64,000 bases of DNA from Diphasiastrum complanatum (GCA_029204225.1 CM055092.1:17043921-17107920), one strand, 5' to 3'; positions 43,174-54,270 are shown, counted from the first letter of the stretch. A program made the numbers and translations. The notes: generated by a model from the letters alone, not told the origin.

Positions 43174-44017
43174 TGTAGGATCGAAGATCTTGCGTAGTAT
43201 AGCCCTCCCGCCTGGCAACAAGGGTTAGATCACTGGATAGGCACCTAACTATGCATAGATGCTATTCCTACTTCCTCCATTAACTCTATTCACCACTAAC
43301 ACTACCCACCTTTAACTCTACTCCTCTACACTAACATTCATCATGATTTTAGGCTGAATGAGAAGAAAAGAAGTGAATAGGAAAAGGAGAAGAGAGAACG
43401 AGAGAAGGAGAGGGAAGAGAGAGAGAGAGAGAGAAGGGGAGAGAGGTGAGATGGCGGTTAGGTCAAATGCTCAATGTCATTGCTTATGGAGAAACCTTAA
43501 CTAATCACAAACAAAAATCATGGAAGAAATGTAAATAACAAGCAATCACAACAATAGCATAAGCAAGAGTGATTAGCAAATGAGGATGCTTGAGCTCTCA
43601 AAATAGTAGAGTCTCCTCCTCTCAATTAAGCATGAAAATAGTGTACAAATGGTGCCTTTTTATAAAATGGGGAAGGCCCTTGCCCCAAAATCCTATTGGC
43701 TAATATTTACATTGATCCTATCCATTCATCTTGGACCCAACTTGATCCAAGGGTCTACAAAAAGTACATTGAAATTCACAAGATTCATGTGAGTCCAATT
43801 TGGACCCAATTCTAAAAAGTAATCTTCTAAGTTTAGAAATGACTTTGGGCCTCTAGTTTTATTTTAATTCAAAGGCCCAAGTCTATTTTATTTTATTTAC
43901 ACTTAAACTTGCATGCTCATTGGGCCATGGGCTTACGCGCGCAGGATGCCGTGCTCTCGCAACACATTTGATTGGTCGAATTTATTTACTTACGATTCAT
44001 TGGAAATACCCCCAACA
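43174..44017 (-). repeat. 5' LTR of the minus-strand gypsy element (844 bp)
   Basis: On the minus strand it starts TGTTGGGGGTATTTCC at 44017 and ends GATCCTACA at 43174, one base before the primer site. It has TG...CA ends and no coding content, with a GA-rich tract at 43375-43445 (plus strand). No intact partner LTR exists at the left end of the element near 32 kb, where copia debris replaces it. Confidence 0.8.
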
Positions 44018-44670
44018 GCAGCTCTTTCTTCCTTTGATCCATTACTTTTGGATCTCGTCCAACTTCATAGGAGGGGATTCAACTATCATTGCTCCAGAGA
44101 GTTTCTTTTGATCAAGATCGATCTGACTCAACTGTTGCTTAAGTTTTGTCTTTTTCTCCTCAGCTTCTTGGATCTTTCTCTTTATTTTTTATAGCTGTTT
44201 TGTCTGCTTCTTAGGTCTTCTTTTGGCTGATCAACCATTGTAGGTGGTAGTTGGCCTACACAACACACTTGCAATAATCTTTTAGCCGCTTTGGTAAGAC
44301 TATAAAAAACTGGGGATTTCTTAGAAGTTAACAATGAACTGATGATAAACAAACAGATGGAAGGAGGGGTGGTGGTGGTGGTGACAATGATAGATGGTGT
44401 GGGCGATAAGCATGAGAATGGGGGCAGAAGTATGGCAAGAGGCTGGTCGAAGAAGGAGACTAACTTTCCAATGCTTGTGTTTCTCTTTTCTGAAGGATCT
44501 TTGTCGTGACTGGGATACTTCTTCTGATTGAGTTGCTCTGATTTGCCCATCTGCCTTCTTAGCCTTGTTGTTATCCTCTTTGGTTCATGACCTTGGCTGT
44601 CGATCTTGTTGATGGTGTTGATGGTGTTGCTGGCAATGTGCCTGCATATCCACTCTCTCCCCCCCAAAAA
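44018..44670 (-). pseudogene. Ser/Thr/Lys-rich ORF running into a coiled-coil stretch
   Basis: The 162-codon frame ends at 44182 with MVDQPKEDLRSRQNSYKK. After a stop the strand continues KRKIQEAEEKKTKLKQQLSQIDLDQKKLSGAMIVESPP to the LTR boundary at 44017, a short heptad-like helix. No known domain. It lies between the second gypsy gag (to the right) and the LTR of the first, so it probably belongs to the second element, cut by insertion of the first. Compare the coiled-coil ORF at 32-34.6 kb. Confidence 0.35.
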
Positions 44671-45660
44671 AAAATCTGTTGGTGGGGATGTTGTTGCTGG
44701 TAACTGTTCATGCTCAAGATTGGATCGGCGTGTGGAACATGTTGAACATGCGACTGGACTAAGGATTGAACAAATCTTAACTAAATTTGTTCGATCTTGT
44801 TGTAGTTGACTTGAAAATGAGTATGACGATGAGATGCATGAATAAACTCTGACGTGAGATGTATTTCACAAATTGCAATATGGTCAAAGATTCTAAACTC
44901 TGTGCAAGGTGATCCGAAGATGGATAGATGAATGAAAATTTGTTCTTGAGATGCTCTACGAAAGACTCTCGTGTAGTAGCTATTTCTCATGCAAAAATCA
45001 ATCACACACTAGGAATGAAGAGGAACAAGGAAATAAATGAGCTGTAAGAGTGAGAATTGTATAGCACTTGTCGAACAAAACTTGCAGTCATCAACATTGA
45101 TAATTCACCTTGACAATTACAATATTTCATCTATTTGTAATGAGAAAACGTTGATATGCCCTTGTTAAAAACAAGGCAGGGTTGTTGACACTAAATCTAC
45201 TAACATGGATAGAAGATGTTGTAAGATATGGCTTGAAATACAGAGAAGGAGAAGGTACTATTGCCAATAGTATCCTTTGGACCATGAGATTCATAAATGA
45301 ACCTCTATTTAGATTTCCAATTTCTCAGTATTGTTTGTTAGATGCAGTTGCTGGAAATCTCATCGCAAAGTGGATAGACATAGAGATTTGAGGTTGCAGG
45401 AGTGCAGAGAAAATGTCAATTTTTGGGGAGGGTGCTCTTGTCTGGGAATAGTAGTAGATGGCGGAATATCGATTTTCTCTACGTCTTGCAATAACTCATT
45501 TCATATAATGTCTATATTTGATTATTGATCTAGTAAATGTCGTGGTGATGTAGAAGTTCGCAATGAAGTTCTCAATGAAGTAGCAGGTTTAACTAATGGT
45601 TGCTATGGTGCTCATGTGCTGTTGTTGTGAGGATCCTATTGTGATTCATAACTAACATGG
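44670..45660. other. Gene-free stretch
   Basis: Only short accidental frames (45182-45391 plus, 45005-44781 minus). It follows the second gypsy's zinc-knuckle region, where protease would be expected, but no DTG/DSG-type motif was seen. Confidence 0.35.
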
Positions 45661-45664
45661 CGGG

Positions 45665-46815
45665 CATGTAGGATCTTACTTGGTTGTTTTGGACAGTTTT
45701 TAAAACTTTGATTTTTGACACAGTCAGGACACTCGGCGTGGTATTTGGCCTTGACTAGACAATCAACCATGAAGTGGCCGGTTTCGCCACAGATGAAACA
45801 TTTGTTGTTCACTGGCCCTTGTGTAATGGCATAGCCATCTTGTATGGCTAGTGATTCTGTATGTGCTTGGATAGACTGATATGAAGGACAAGCATCAGTA
45901 GGATGCGTAGCTCGGCAATGTGGACACCATATTGGTTTTCGTCTATAAGGTAGCTATGCAGAGTTTGGTTGACCAGACATACTGCATTGGATAGGCTTCA
46001 GGGTATTTTGAAACTCATTGGTGAGTTTCTCCATTTGTAGTTGATGTTGCTTGTTAAGCAACTCCAACTAGGATCTCCAAAGCTGATCTTGGTTTTATCG
46101 ATCGGCTTCGACTCATGCACAGGAGCACATGGTGCTCTTCTTTCCCTAGATTCATCAACATCTGATCCTTCGTCCTCTTCCTTGATGGCATCAAACATAG
46201 CTAACTTTAGACTTGTATATTCATCATTGGATTTAGCCTCCCATCTGATCCATCTTGGAAGGTGAACTAAAAACCAGATGATGAGCATCTATTCAAAGGG
46301 CTGTTCTTGTACTTGACTTCTGAGGCGTTTGAAATGCTCAATATAGTCTCGTACATGTTCATCTTTTTTCATCTTGATGTTACTCAATTTGACAAAAGGA
46401 CTCTCTATCAAACGAAATGGCTTAAAACGCTTGATAAAGGACTCTTTCAAAATTGACCATTCTGTCTTATCTTCATGATCAAGGTTAAAAAACCAGTCAC
46501 GTGCTTTAGTGATCATGGTCATCGAAAACAGTTGGACCATAGCATCAGGAGATGTTTCGCCATACACATCACATGCATTCTCAAATATTTGCAAAAATCT
46601 TTGAGGGTCCGAACTACCGTCAAACTTGGGTAGATCTAGCTTGGGTGTTCTCTTCTCAAGATGAGCTCTGTGAGTGGCAGAAGCTCCATTCAGGTGTGTT
46701 CTGGTGTGTGATGCTTCAACACCATGAAAGTGGGCTTGTGCTCGTGATGACTCGACTATATCATATTGTTTCTCGAATGGGTTTGTGAATGGCTCGTATG
46801 TGTGGGACCGCATTC
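45665..46815 (-). pseudogene. Second Ty3/gypsy gag with zinc knuckles, minus strand
   Basis: 46813-46289 encodes a His/Arg-rich N-terminus, then KLDLPKFDGSSDPQRFLQIFENACDVYG, MTMITKARDWFFNLDHEDKTEW, and VKLSNIKMKKDEHVRDYIEHFKRLRSQ, the gag core. 46288-45998 continues with a frame change (EAKSNDEYTSLKLAMFDAIKEEDEG). Between 45935 and 45680 come WCPHCRATHPTDAC and CFICGETGHFMVDC, the second an intact CxxCxxxxHxxxxC knuckle, followed by CPDCVKNQSFKNC. So the full gag layout of core plus three Cys-rich motifs is present, with two or three frame breaks. Confidence 0.85.
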
Positions 46816-46859
46816 AGTAGAATCTATGAAGTCTGATTTGTTCAGTTGTAGGGACCTTA

Positions 46860-47530
46860 TTTCATATGGATAATCTTCTGGAATATTAGGATCGGTATGG
46901 TGGTCCCTGGTCTACTTGTGTGTATTTTCAGTATGGTGCTACTGTCGTGTTTTGTATGGATTTTTGTGTTTTTGGATTTTTTTAGAGTTTGTTTTTTTTG
47001 CGAGTTTTGCAAAAATCCTGAAAAAAATGCGTAAAAGCTCAAAAACAAGAGATTTCCAAAAAACACAAGAAAAATCAGAGAATCCTAAAATTTTACAGAT
47101 CATAAATTTCCAAAAATCCCAAAAAAAACAAAAAAACAAAAAAATGACAAGAGAAAGCCAAAAGTCTAAAAACCAAAACAAAGGCGAAGGTCTATAGAAA
47201 CGAAAAACCTGAAGGTCTTAAAAAAGCAAAACATGCAAAGGTTGCAGGTAAAGCGAAGGTTTTAGGGCTATGGAAACAAGGCGAAAAATTTGAAAGGTAA
47301 CTCGAAATGCGAATGTGGCGACAAAAACTCGAGAAACAGTGAAAATAAAGGTGGTGACAAAAACACAAAAAACAACAAAAATAGCGAAGTGGCGACAAAG
47401 TTGCAAAAAACAGCAAAAATGAAAAACATGAAGAACCGCGAAAAACATGGAGAATAGCGAAAAACGAAAAAAAAACAACGAAAAAAAAAATTGGCAAGAA
47501 AACGAACAATGCGATAATTTGGGGTTTTGG
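46860..47530. other. A-rich leader of the second gypsy element
   Basis: Upstream of the second gag, read on the minus strand. It is made of A/C-rich low-complexity words (CAAAAATCC, GCGAAAA, AACAGCAAAAATG). Minus-strand frames here are Phe-rich and artificial. No LTR end or primer site for this element was recognised. Confidence 0.45.
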
Positions 47531-47549
47531 CAAAATGCGAAAGACGTGA

Positions 47550-47697
47550 CAAGTTTAGGGTTAATGGGACAGTTTAGGGTTATGTTAAAAAAATGAAAAA
47601 TGCGAAGATGGCAAAAACTTAGGGTTAATGCAAAGATGGCGAAATCTTAGGGTTAACGCGAAGATGGCAAAAACTTAGGGTTAACGCGAAGATGGCG
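47550..47697 (+). repeat. Minisatellite with telomere-like TTAGGGTTA words, left block
   Basis: Five TTAGGGTTA words at about 47555, 47573, 47619, 47647 and 47675; the last three have a 28-bp period, each joined to a GCGAAGATGGC(A/G)AAA word. The same vocabulary continues at 57321-57570, after the inserted LTR. The plant telomere unit is TTTAGGG, but here it occurs singly inside a longer unit, not as a tandem telomere. Confidence 0.75.
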
Positions 47698-47702
47698 AAA
47701 AC
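47698..47702 (+). other. Target site duplication AAAAC, left
   Basis: AAAAC immediately before the LTR start at 47703. The same five bases follow the LTR end at 57315. A 5-bp duplication is the usual size for LTR elements. Confidence 0.75.
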
Positions 47703-48540
47703 TATTGGAAAATAAGCTCACAGTTGCCTCCTTGGTGAATCGTAACTTAGGCAGCCAATTACTTGAAGAACGTCTACAACGGACTTCCGGCTGATCTCCA
47801 ACAAAGAGTAACCAACCCCATCATAATTTTAAGTTCAGATGTTAAGTTTAATAACTTGAAGTCATTGGAGACTTGGCCATCTTCAAGGACTTCTACAAAA
47901 CTTGCATTTAAAACAAGTCTGCAAATTTATATTATTTCTGCAGAAATACACTAAGTGTCGTAGTTCGCATTTTTCACACTTTCCAAAAATTGCAATACTT
48001 ATCTTCGACTACATCCGTTCAATTATCTTTTAAGAAGTCAACTTGGTCACAGTTCAACAGTTTAAGCTTTTTCAACACCTTCATATTTTTTTGTATTTTT
48101 CGAAAATTGTGAAGAGAGAGAAAATTCCAGAAGGTCTTCTATTTTTAAGAGTTAAACTGTTAAAGGCAACTTTGCCTACTTTTTAAGGGCACCTTCAAGT
48201 TGTATTAAAGGTACCTTCGGCTTTTTTGATTTTTTTTTGAAAAGCACGAGAAAGTTACTGTTAAGACATCTTTGCTTTTTTGAAAACACCTTCAACTTTC
48301 TAAGGGCACCTTAAAGTTATTTTTAAGACACCTTCGGCTTCTCACAATTTCTCGAAGAAAGTGAGAAAGCCACACTGTTACAGAGATCTTCACTTTTCTG
48401 AGGGCACCTTCAACTTTCTAAGGATGCCTTAAACTTATTTAGGACACCTTCGGCTTTTTCACAAAAATCCAAAGAGAGAGAAAAATGCCGAAGGTCGTCT
48501 AAAATGAATGAGATTCGTTCCCATGTTATTTTGCGAAACA
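47703..48540 (+). repeat. Left part of an LTR split by nested insertions
   Basis: Begins TATTGGAAAATAAG (expected TGTTGG, one base changed) and is homologous to the LTR at 6977-7725. It lacks about 110 bp present there after GGTGAATC. Between 48150 and 48480 it carries two to three units of a repeat of about 110-125 bp with GGGCACCTTCAACTTTCTAAGG and GACACCTTCGGCTT words. The right end of this LTR is at 57315. Confidence 0.75.
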
Positions 48541-48723
48541 CCATGCGAAGTGACAGTGATTTGTAGCGTCCTCGTTAAAGAAACAAAATGTTTCTGATTA
48601 CAAAGCCTTGCTAGCTTTCAGTCCTTCGCCTGACGAAGATGTTTGCGAACTCGAACATCTGGAGACACGAAACACGAAGAGTTTCGCGAAGACGAGAGTC
48701 AACGGAGATGAAGACGAACGGTT
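48541..48723 (+). repeat. LTR continuation or foreign fragment before the copia
   Basis: Contains GAAACAAAATGTTTCTGA and CTTGCTAGCTTTCAGTCC, matching the reverse complement of 31140-31195, and repeated GAAACACGAAGAG words. Either the 47703 LTR family extends to here, or a fragment of the family found at 30.8-31.2 kb lies between. Confidence 0.4.
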
Positions 48724-49391
48724 TGTTAGAATTTAGAAATTTTCACATGGTTTTTGATGAATATTAGACATCTATGTGGATCCACATGTGTGAGGACCTG
48801 TCCACACGTGTGAAATGACAGTTGTAATATTCAGATCCATTTTGATTAGCTTTCATTTGAGTCTAATATGACATCTCCTAAATTATAGGAGTTAGGTCCT
48901 AGATTGTAGGAATCTAGAAGGTCAACACAAACCACCAATGGATGATGTGGCAAACTTGATAGATCTTATCCAAAGTGGATATGGATAAGTACAATGAGCT
49001 ATCCTACACGTGTTGGATGCTGCTTAGAGAGAGATTATGATGATTTTGTACTTGATCCATGATGGATCCATTTTTGAGCTAATGATGAGAAATCTTGGTT
49101 TGTGTAGCTATCATTGTGTTTTGACTCTCTTAAGCACCTTCTTTGTGGATGAATGCTTTGTGAATGATAAGTAAACTATTTCTCTGTTATCAGGCCATAC
49201 AGTAGCTGTACTTCACACGTGTGAAGCCGTGGATCATCTTTTTTGATTGTTCTTGCTTGGAATCACAAAGATTGTCAAGTAGAAGCTAGATTTGGAAGCT
49301 AGTCTTGATATAGATCAAGATCCCAAGCTACCAATCACTCTTTGTGATCATTTGTAGATCAATTTTAGTCCATAAACTCTGAAATTTGACA
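48724..49391 (+). repeat. 5' LTR of the nested copia element (668 bp)
   Basis: Starts TGTTAGAATTTAGAAATTTTC and ends CTGAAATTTGACA, directly followed by the primer site. CACACGTGTGA-type palindromic words occur several times (near 48790, 48813, 49213), possible regulatory repeats. The start recurs at 56096 as the 3' LTR. Confidence 0.85.
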
Positions 49392-49403
49392 TGGTATCAG
49401 AGC
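49392..49403 (+). other. Primer binding site, tRNA-iMet type
   Basis: TGGTATCAGAGC, the exact standard plant copia primer site, starting at the base after the LTR. Confidence 0.9.
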
Positions 49404-49841
49404 CAAGTCAAAGAGCATAGTTGATGATCCAAAAATCTTCATTTTGGTGAAAGCATTGGTGCGAGAGTCACTTTGAAGGAGGGCAACCTTTTCTAATAGT
49501 TTACTTGTAATGTTGAGGTTCAGATTAGTGTGTAAAGTTCAGATGTACTTCTCACACGTGTGAGAGGCTGCTAGAGTTGTACTTTAACCAAAACTTTGTG
49601 TTTTTTCAATATTTGAGCTTCAAACAAGTTGTGTAGATTGAAACTAGTGATGTGCTTATGAAAAACCATTGTTTCCATTAGAGATTTGATGAGTAAATGG
49701 TGTTAGAATCTTATTAAACCTACAAATCCTTGTGAGAGAGTTTGAGGCTTATGTGTTTAGTTCAAGAGTGAAACTAAAACCAATTCTAAACACCATAGTT
49801 ACGCATTGGCACTTCCAACAATCAAATCCTAGGTTCTAAGC

Positions 49842-50196
49842 ATTAGAGGAGATTTGAGCTCCAAAAAGACCCTTTAAGAATTGGTGCAAGATGTAGTTTA
49901 TATTATTAAAATATTATAACACTAATACTTTTGACTTGCCATAACTTTTTAATCTAACATATCATTGGAAAGCCCTTGTCAAGCATTTTCCAATGCATTA
50001 AACTCCGCTAAATTCGGACTTACCACTAAAACGTTATGCCATTTTTAGTGTCGAATCAAAATGTGGACTCAAAAAGTTACATTACGTAGATTTCAAATTT
50101 GAGTGTTTTGATTGGTCTATGTGTAAGAAAAAATTGAGAAAAAATATAAAAAGAATCTTTACAAAGGGTCTTTTTTGGATTTAGAACTCCTCTAAT
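49842..50196. mobile_element. MITE copy 2 (355 bp) in the copia leader
   Basis: Starts ATTAGAGGAG and ends CTCCTCTAAT, inverted arms of about 36 bp. Same family and orientation as 42723-43099, lacking some 20 bp near its first third. It lies between primer site and gag of the copia, so it inserted into the copia leader. No open frame, so it would have depended on a transposase encoded elsewhere. Confidence 0.8.
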
Positions 50197-50370
50197 GTGA
50201 ATAGATTGTGTAGAATACACTTTCCCAAATTTTTTTGAGTTCAAGATCAATATAGATCTTGCTTCTTGAGTCTAGTGAGATTCAAGAGAGTAGCATTTTA
50301 GCTAAATTTTGAGAAAGGAAGAAGGGAGAGCCTTTGAGTAGTACATTTGTTGTACTTGTTACTAGATAGA

Positions 50371-51193
50371 ATGGGTTCAATTGGAAGCTATCTTCTTGAG
50401 GCTAGTGAAAGGCTAAATTCTAATAATTATTCAACATGGAAAGTAAAGAATGGAGTTACTACTTGTGCTCCAAGATATATTTGATCTTGTCATAGGAGAG
50501 GAAGAAGAACCTCAAGGAGGGCAAGGTCAAGTGAGGTACCAAAAGAGAGCTAGACTATCATTACATTGTTTGAAAATGAATGTTAGTAATGAACTTCTAA
50601 AGGAAGTAGCATCTTGTACCTCGGTCAAGGAGGCATGGAACTACCTCAAAGGGCTTTATGAATCCAGAAATACCTCTAGAGTGCTTATGATTAGAAACAA
50701 AGTTCTTCAAAGCATTAGAGGGAGTGATGAGAGTGCTCAAGAGTATGTCTTGAGAATAAAATCTCTCAACAAAGAACTTTCCATCATTAGTGAGGGTATT
50801 CATGATGATGAACTTGTTCAAATCATTTTGAATGGTCTTGGAGATGAGTTCTCCAATCTTGTACAAAGCTTTGCTATTCAAGATGCACTATCTTTCATTG
50901 ACAAGCTCCATAGTGTGCTTGTGACCGAGGAGAGTAGGATCCTTCATGTCAAGCAAAGGATTGGATCCTTAAAGTTGCATGATGGTGATGAGAAGGCCAA
51001 CTTCTCAAGCAAGGGAAAGGCAAAGTCAAAGAAGAAGATCCAACACAAGGAGACCAAGAATGATGATCAACCATCTAGCTCCAAAGGTGGAAAGAAGAAC
51101 AAAGCCAAACTCAAGTGCTTCTTTTGTGGAAAGAAGGGGCACTTTGCATCCGAGTGTTTCAAGAAGAAGAATGCACAAGGAGAGAGCAAATAA
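50371..51193 (+). pseudogene. Copia gag (UBN2 type) with zinc knuckle
   Basis: Start MGSIGSYLLEASERLNSNNY at 50371; one extra A at about 50447 shifts into the long frame from 50450 (MELLLVLQDIFDLVIG). The core reads EVASCTSVKEAWNYLKGLYESRN, VLRIKSLNKELSIISEGIHDDELV, ILNGLGDEFSNLVQSF, then a Lys/Ser-rich stretch and CFFCGKKGHFASEC (51116-51157), an intact CCHC knuckle. Except for the single-base insertion and the terminal TAA at 51191 (gag and pol are normally one frame in copia), it is well preserved. Confidence 0.9.
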
Positions 51194-51454
51194 GGCAACC
51201 TCACTCTTGAGGAAGATGAGGATGATGTGGATTCATCCTTGATGGCTTCTACATCAACATCAAAGAGCTACTCCAATGACACATGGTGGATTAATAGTGG
51301 GGCTAGTTCCCACATGACATTCCAAAAGGATTTTTTCTCAACTCTTGTACCTTTTGTAGTTTGTAAAAAGTCTATTCTAACAGCAAGTGATCAAGAATGT
51401 AGAATATATGGAGTGGGAACTATTCCCTTAAGTCTTGGATCCTCTAAAGAGTAG
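51194..51454 (+). pseudogene. Copia protease with altered catalytic Asp
   Basis: In frame with gag after the TAA. TWWINSGASSHMTF stands for the usual W(I/L)(L/I)DSGASxHM: the catalytic Asp codon GAT is AAT (Asn), a G-to-A change. The rest of the domain (VGTIPLSLGSS) is short, and a TAG at about 51452 ends it, next to a one-base frame change into integrase. The protease could not work as read. Confidence 0.85.
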
Positions 51455-52722
51455 ATCTTGATAATGTACTCTATGTTCCTACACTCACTAAGAATTTGTT
51501 AAGTGTAGGACAATTGATGGATGATGGCCTAGATGTCCATTTTAAGCAAGGTGTTTGCTCCATAATGATGAATAATACTTGCATTGTAAAGGGATTCAAG
51601 CAAGGAAGGCTTTTTAAGCTTGATGCAAATGTTTTTCTTGGAAGTGTGAACATGGGGAAGGAGGAGCTCAATAAAGTGGAGCTTTGGCATAAGAGGTTGG
51701 GCCACCCCAACTTCAAATCTATGGAGATGCTATGCACCAAGGATCTTGCTCTCGGACTTCCAAAGACACTCTCAAAGTGTGGAAAAAGTTGTGAAGATTG
51801 TAGCCTCTCAAAGGCACACAAGATACCTTTTGATATCTCTTCCACTAGATCTACAAAAGCATTAGATCTTATTCATAGTGATGTGCACTCTTTTTCTCAA
51901 GAATCTAATGGAGGTGCATCTATGTATGTATCTTTTATTGATGATTACTCTAGATACACTTGGATTGAACTTTTGGATTCCAAAAGTAAAGTGTTTGAAG
52001 CTTTTGTTAAGTTCAAAACTCTAGTTGAAAATCAACTTGATGCTAGAATTAAAGTATTGAGAAGTGACAATGGTAGAGAGTATATCTCCACCAAGATGAT
52101 AGAGTTTTGTAAATCCAATGGCATTAAGAGAGAACTTACATGTACTTATAGTCCTCAACAAAATGGTATAGCCGAGAGGATGAATAGAACAGTATGTGAG
52201 TGTGCTAAGGATTTAAGGATAGATGCATCTCTACCTAAGTCCTTTTGGGGAGAGGCTATTATTTGTGCAACTTATTTGTGTAATAGATTGCCATGTAAGC
52301 CCATTGGAGGCATAACATCTTATGAGGCTCTATTTTGTAAGAAGCCGAATCTTAAAGATCTAAGAATTTTTGGATCTACTTGCTATGTTTTTCAAGCATT
52401 AGATACAAGAAAAAAGGATGATCCTACTTCTATAAAAGGGATCTTTGTTGGTTATGCTGAAAATAGCAAGGGATATAGAGTCTATAATCCAATCACTAAG
52501 AAGATTTTAGTGAGTAGAGATGTTACTTTTGATGAAGGTAACTACTACAAGTTGAATGTGAAAGCTTCTAATCCATCTTATGTCAAGGATCTTGTAAGGT
52601 TTGAGGAGGAGCCTATATGTGATCAAGATCTTGAAGATCCATCTCAAGATTCGAGGACTCCAAGGAGATCTACAAGAAGGAAGGCCGAGCCCTCAAGGCT
52701 CACCTATGTTGACAAAGATTAA
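51455..52722 (+). pseudogene. Copia integrase, nearly intact
   Basis: 409 open codons from 51496, with DLDNVLYVPTLTKNLLSVG just before. Zinc finger LWHKRLGHPNF...CGKSCEDC; catalytic core with Asp in IHSDVHSF, Asp in RSDNGREY and Glu in NGIAERMNRT; then KSFWGEAI, YNPITKKILVSRDV and an Arg/Lys/Ser-rich C-terminus. All zinc and DDE residues are present. The frame ends at a single TAA (52720-52722), after which RT continues in the same frame, so only this stop separates the two. Confidence 0.93.
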
Positions 52723-53826
52723 CAAAGGGAAGATCTACATTCACTTACCTCTTACACTTTTCTAACTTCTATGTTTGATGAGCCAAGTTGCTTTGAAGAA
52801 GCTATGGAGTCACAAGAATGGAGGGATGCCATGCAAAAAGAGTATGATGCTCTTATGGAGAATCATACATGGAAGCTTGTGGATCTTCCTCAAGGAAGAA
52901 AGCCACTTGAGTGCAAATGGATCTATAGATTGAAGTACAATCAAGATGGGAGCATCAACAAACACAAGGCAAGGCTAGTGGCAAAGGGGTTCTTGCAAAC
53001 CAAGGGAGTAGATTTTGATGAAACTTTTGCTCCTGTTGCTAAGCTAGTTTCCATAAGGTTGATTATTTCTCTTGCAACTACTTTCAATGGGCTTCTATTT
53101 CAACTTGATATGACTAATGCTTTTCTCAATGGATATTTGGAAGAGGATATTTTCATGAGGCAACCCGAGGGCTTCATCAAAGAAGATCAAGAGGAAAAAG
53201 TGTGTTTGTTGCTAAGATGCCTTTATGGGCTTAAGCAAGCACCTAGAGCTTGGTACTCTAGGTTCAATACCTTCTTGAACTCTATTAAGTCTGTTGTAAG
53301 TGCTTACGATCCTTCTTTGTACTTAAGATTTAATGATGGTAAGATCATCATTCTCATTTTGTATGTTGATGATATTATCCTTAGTGAAAATGATCTTGAT
53401 GGTATACAAGAAGTGAAAGTAGCATTATTTAAGGAGTTTAAGATGGTGGATCTTGGTAATCTTCATTTCATATTAGAAATAGAAGTTTCAAGAGGCAAAG
53501 ATTTGAGTTTTATTGTCAATCCAAATATGCTTCTTCTATCTTAGAAAAGTTTGAAATGAAAGATTGTAAAGGAGTAGAAACTCCTATGGAGCAAAATGTA
53601 AAAGTTTCCAATAGTGATAATGAAGCATCATTTGAGGACATCACACTATATAGGAGACTTGTAGGCTCCTTGATCTATCTTACTATAGCTAGACCTGATC
53701 TAAGTTATAGTGTAGGCAAACTAAGCCAATCTATGCAAAATCCATTGGTTTGTCATTGGAAAAATGCAAAAAGGGTGTTGAGGTACATCTAGGCCACCAA
53801 GAACTTTGGCATTTTATATGCAAGGT
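52723..53826 (+). pseudogene. Copia reverse transcriptase, minor lesions
   Basis: From FDEPSCFEEAMESQEWRDAM through WKLVDLPQGRKPLECKWIYRLKYN, KARLVAKGFLQTKGVDFDETFAPVAKL, QLDMTNAFLNG, CLYGLKQAPRAWYSRF and ILILYVDDIIL (YVDD at 53362-53373). One missing T near 53513 shifts the frame; 53556-53792 continues MKDCKGVETPMEQ, RPDLSYSVGKLSQSMQ, KRVLRYI, then a TAG and ATKNFGILYAR. All catalytic residues are present. Cut at about 53826 by the gypsy segment. Confidence 0.93.
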
Positions 53827-54270
53827 TATTGTGGAATTGCCACCGCCAATAACAATTCGTGGAGTTTGTGTTTATGGGTCATGCAAACTATTATCAAATT
53901 TTTATTATCTTCTTTGCGGATTTAGCAAGACCTATATACAAACTGACTATTGTTCCTATTTGGACCGTAGAGGCGTTAGAAGCCTTTGAAAAATTAAAAA
54001 AAAACATTAATTTCAACACCAATACTACGTTCTCCAGATTGGACGATTCACACTGATGCCTCAAGATATGCAATTGGATCAGTTTTGACGCAGCCAAGTG
54101 ACTGTAAGGACTATCCAATATGATTTGCAAGCAGACAGCTTACAGATTTGGAGAAGAACTATTCAACAACAGAACGTGAAGCGTTAGCCATGATTTTTTC
54201 TGTTCGAAAATTTCGTCATTATCTCATGGAAATGCAGTTTGCATTTTATACGGATCACCAGATGATACCA
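53827..54270 (+). pseudogene. Gypsy RT thumb and RNase H, first block of a scrambled insertion
   Basis: IVELPPPITIRGV and FMGHANYYQIFI (compare IFMGHANYYRIF at 36.5 kb), ARPIYKLT, EAFEKLK, then TDASRYAIGSVLTQ, FASRQLTDLEKNYSTTEREALAMIF.VRKFRHYL and FYTDHQM. These are the end of gypsy RT and the RNase H domain with its Asp, Glu and Asp. One stop and two frame changes. It begins directly after the copia ILYAR residues. Confidence 0.85.

Noticed and set aside
43150-43175. tRNA-Asp 3' end on the plus strand (CCCCGGCAACGGCACCA)
   Set aside because: Only the last 17 bases of a tRNA are present, no cloverleaf precedes it, and it lies at an LTR edge. It is the primer binding site of the minus-strand gypsy.
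47192-47552. Phe-rich ORFs on the minus strand resembling membrane proteins
   Set aside because: Three overlapping frames are all open because the DNA is A-rich and low in complexity. Not coding.
47550-47700. True interstitial telomere array
   Set aside because: TTAGGGTTA occurs once per 18-46 bp inside a longer unit, not as consecutive TTTAGGG repeats.
47703-49391. One long 1.7-kb LTR for the nested copia
   Set aside because: The 3' LTR start at 56096 matches 48724, not 47703, and the end at 57315 does not match the end at 49391. Two different LTRs are nested.
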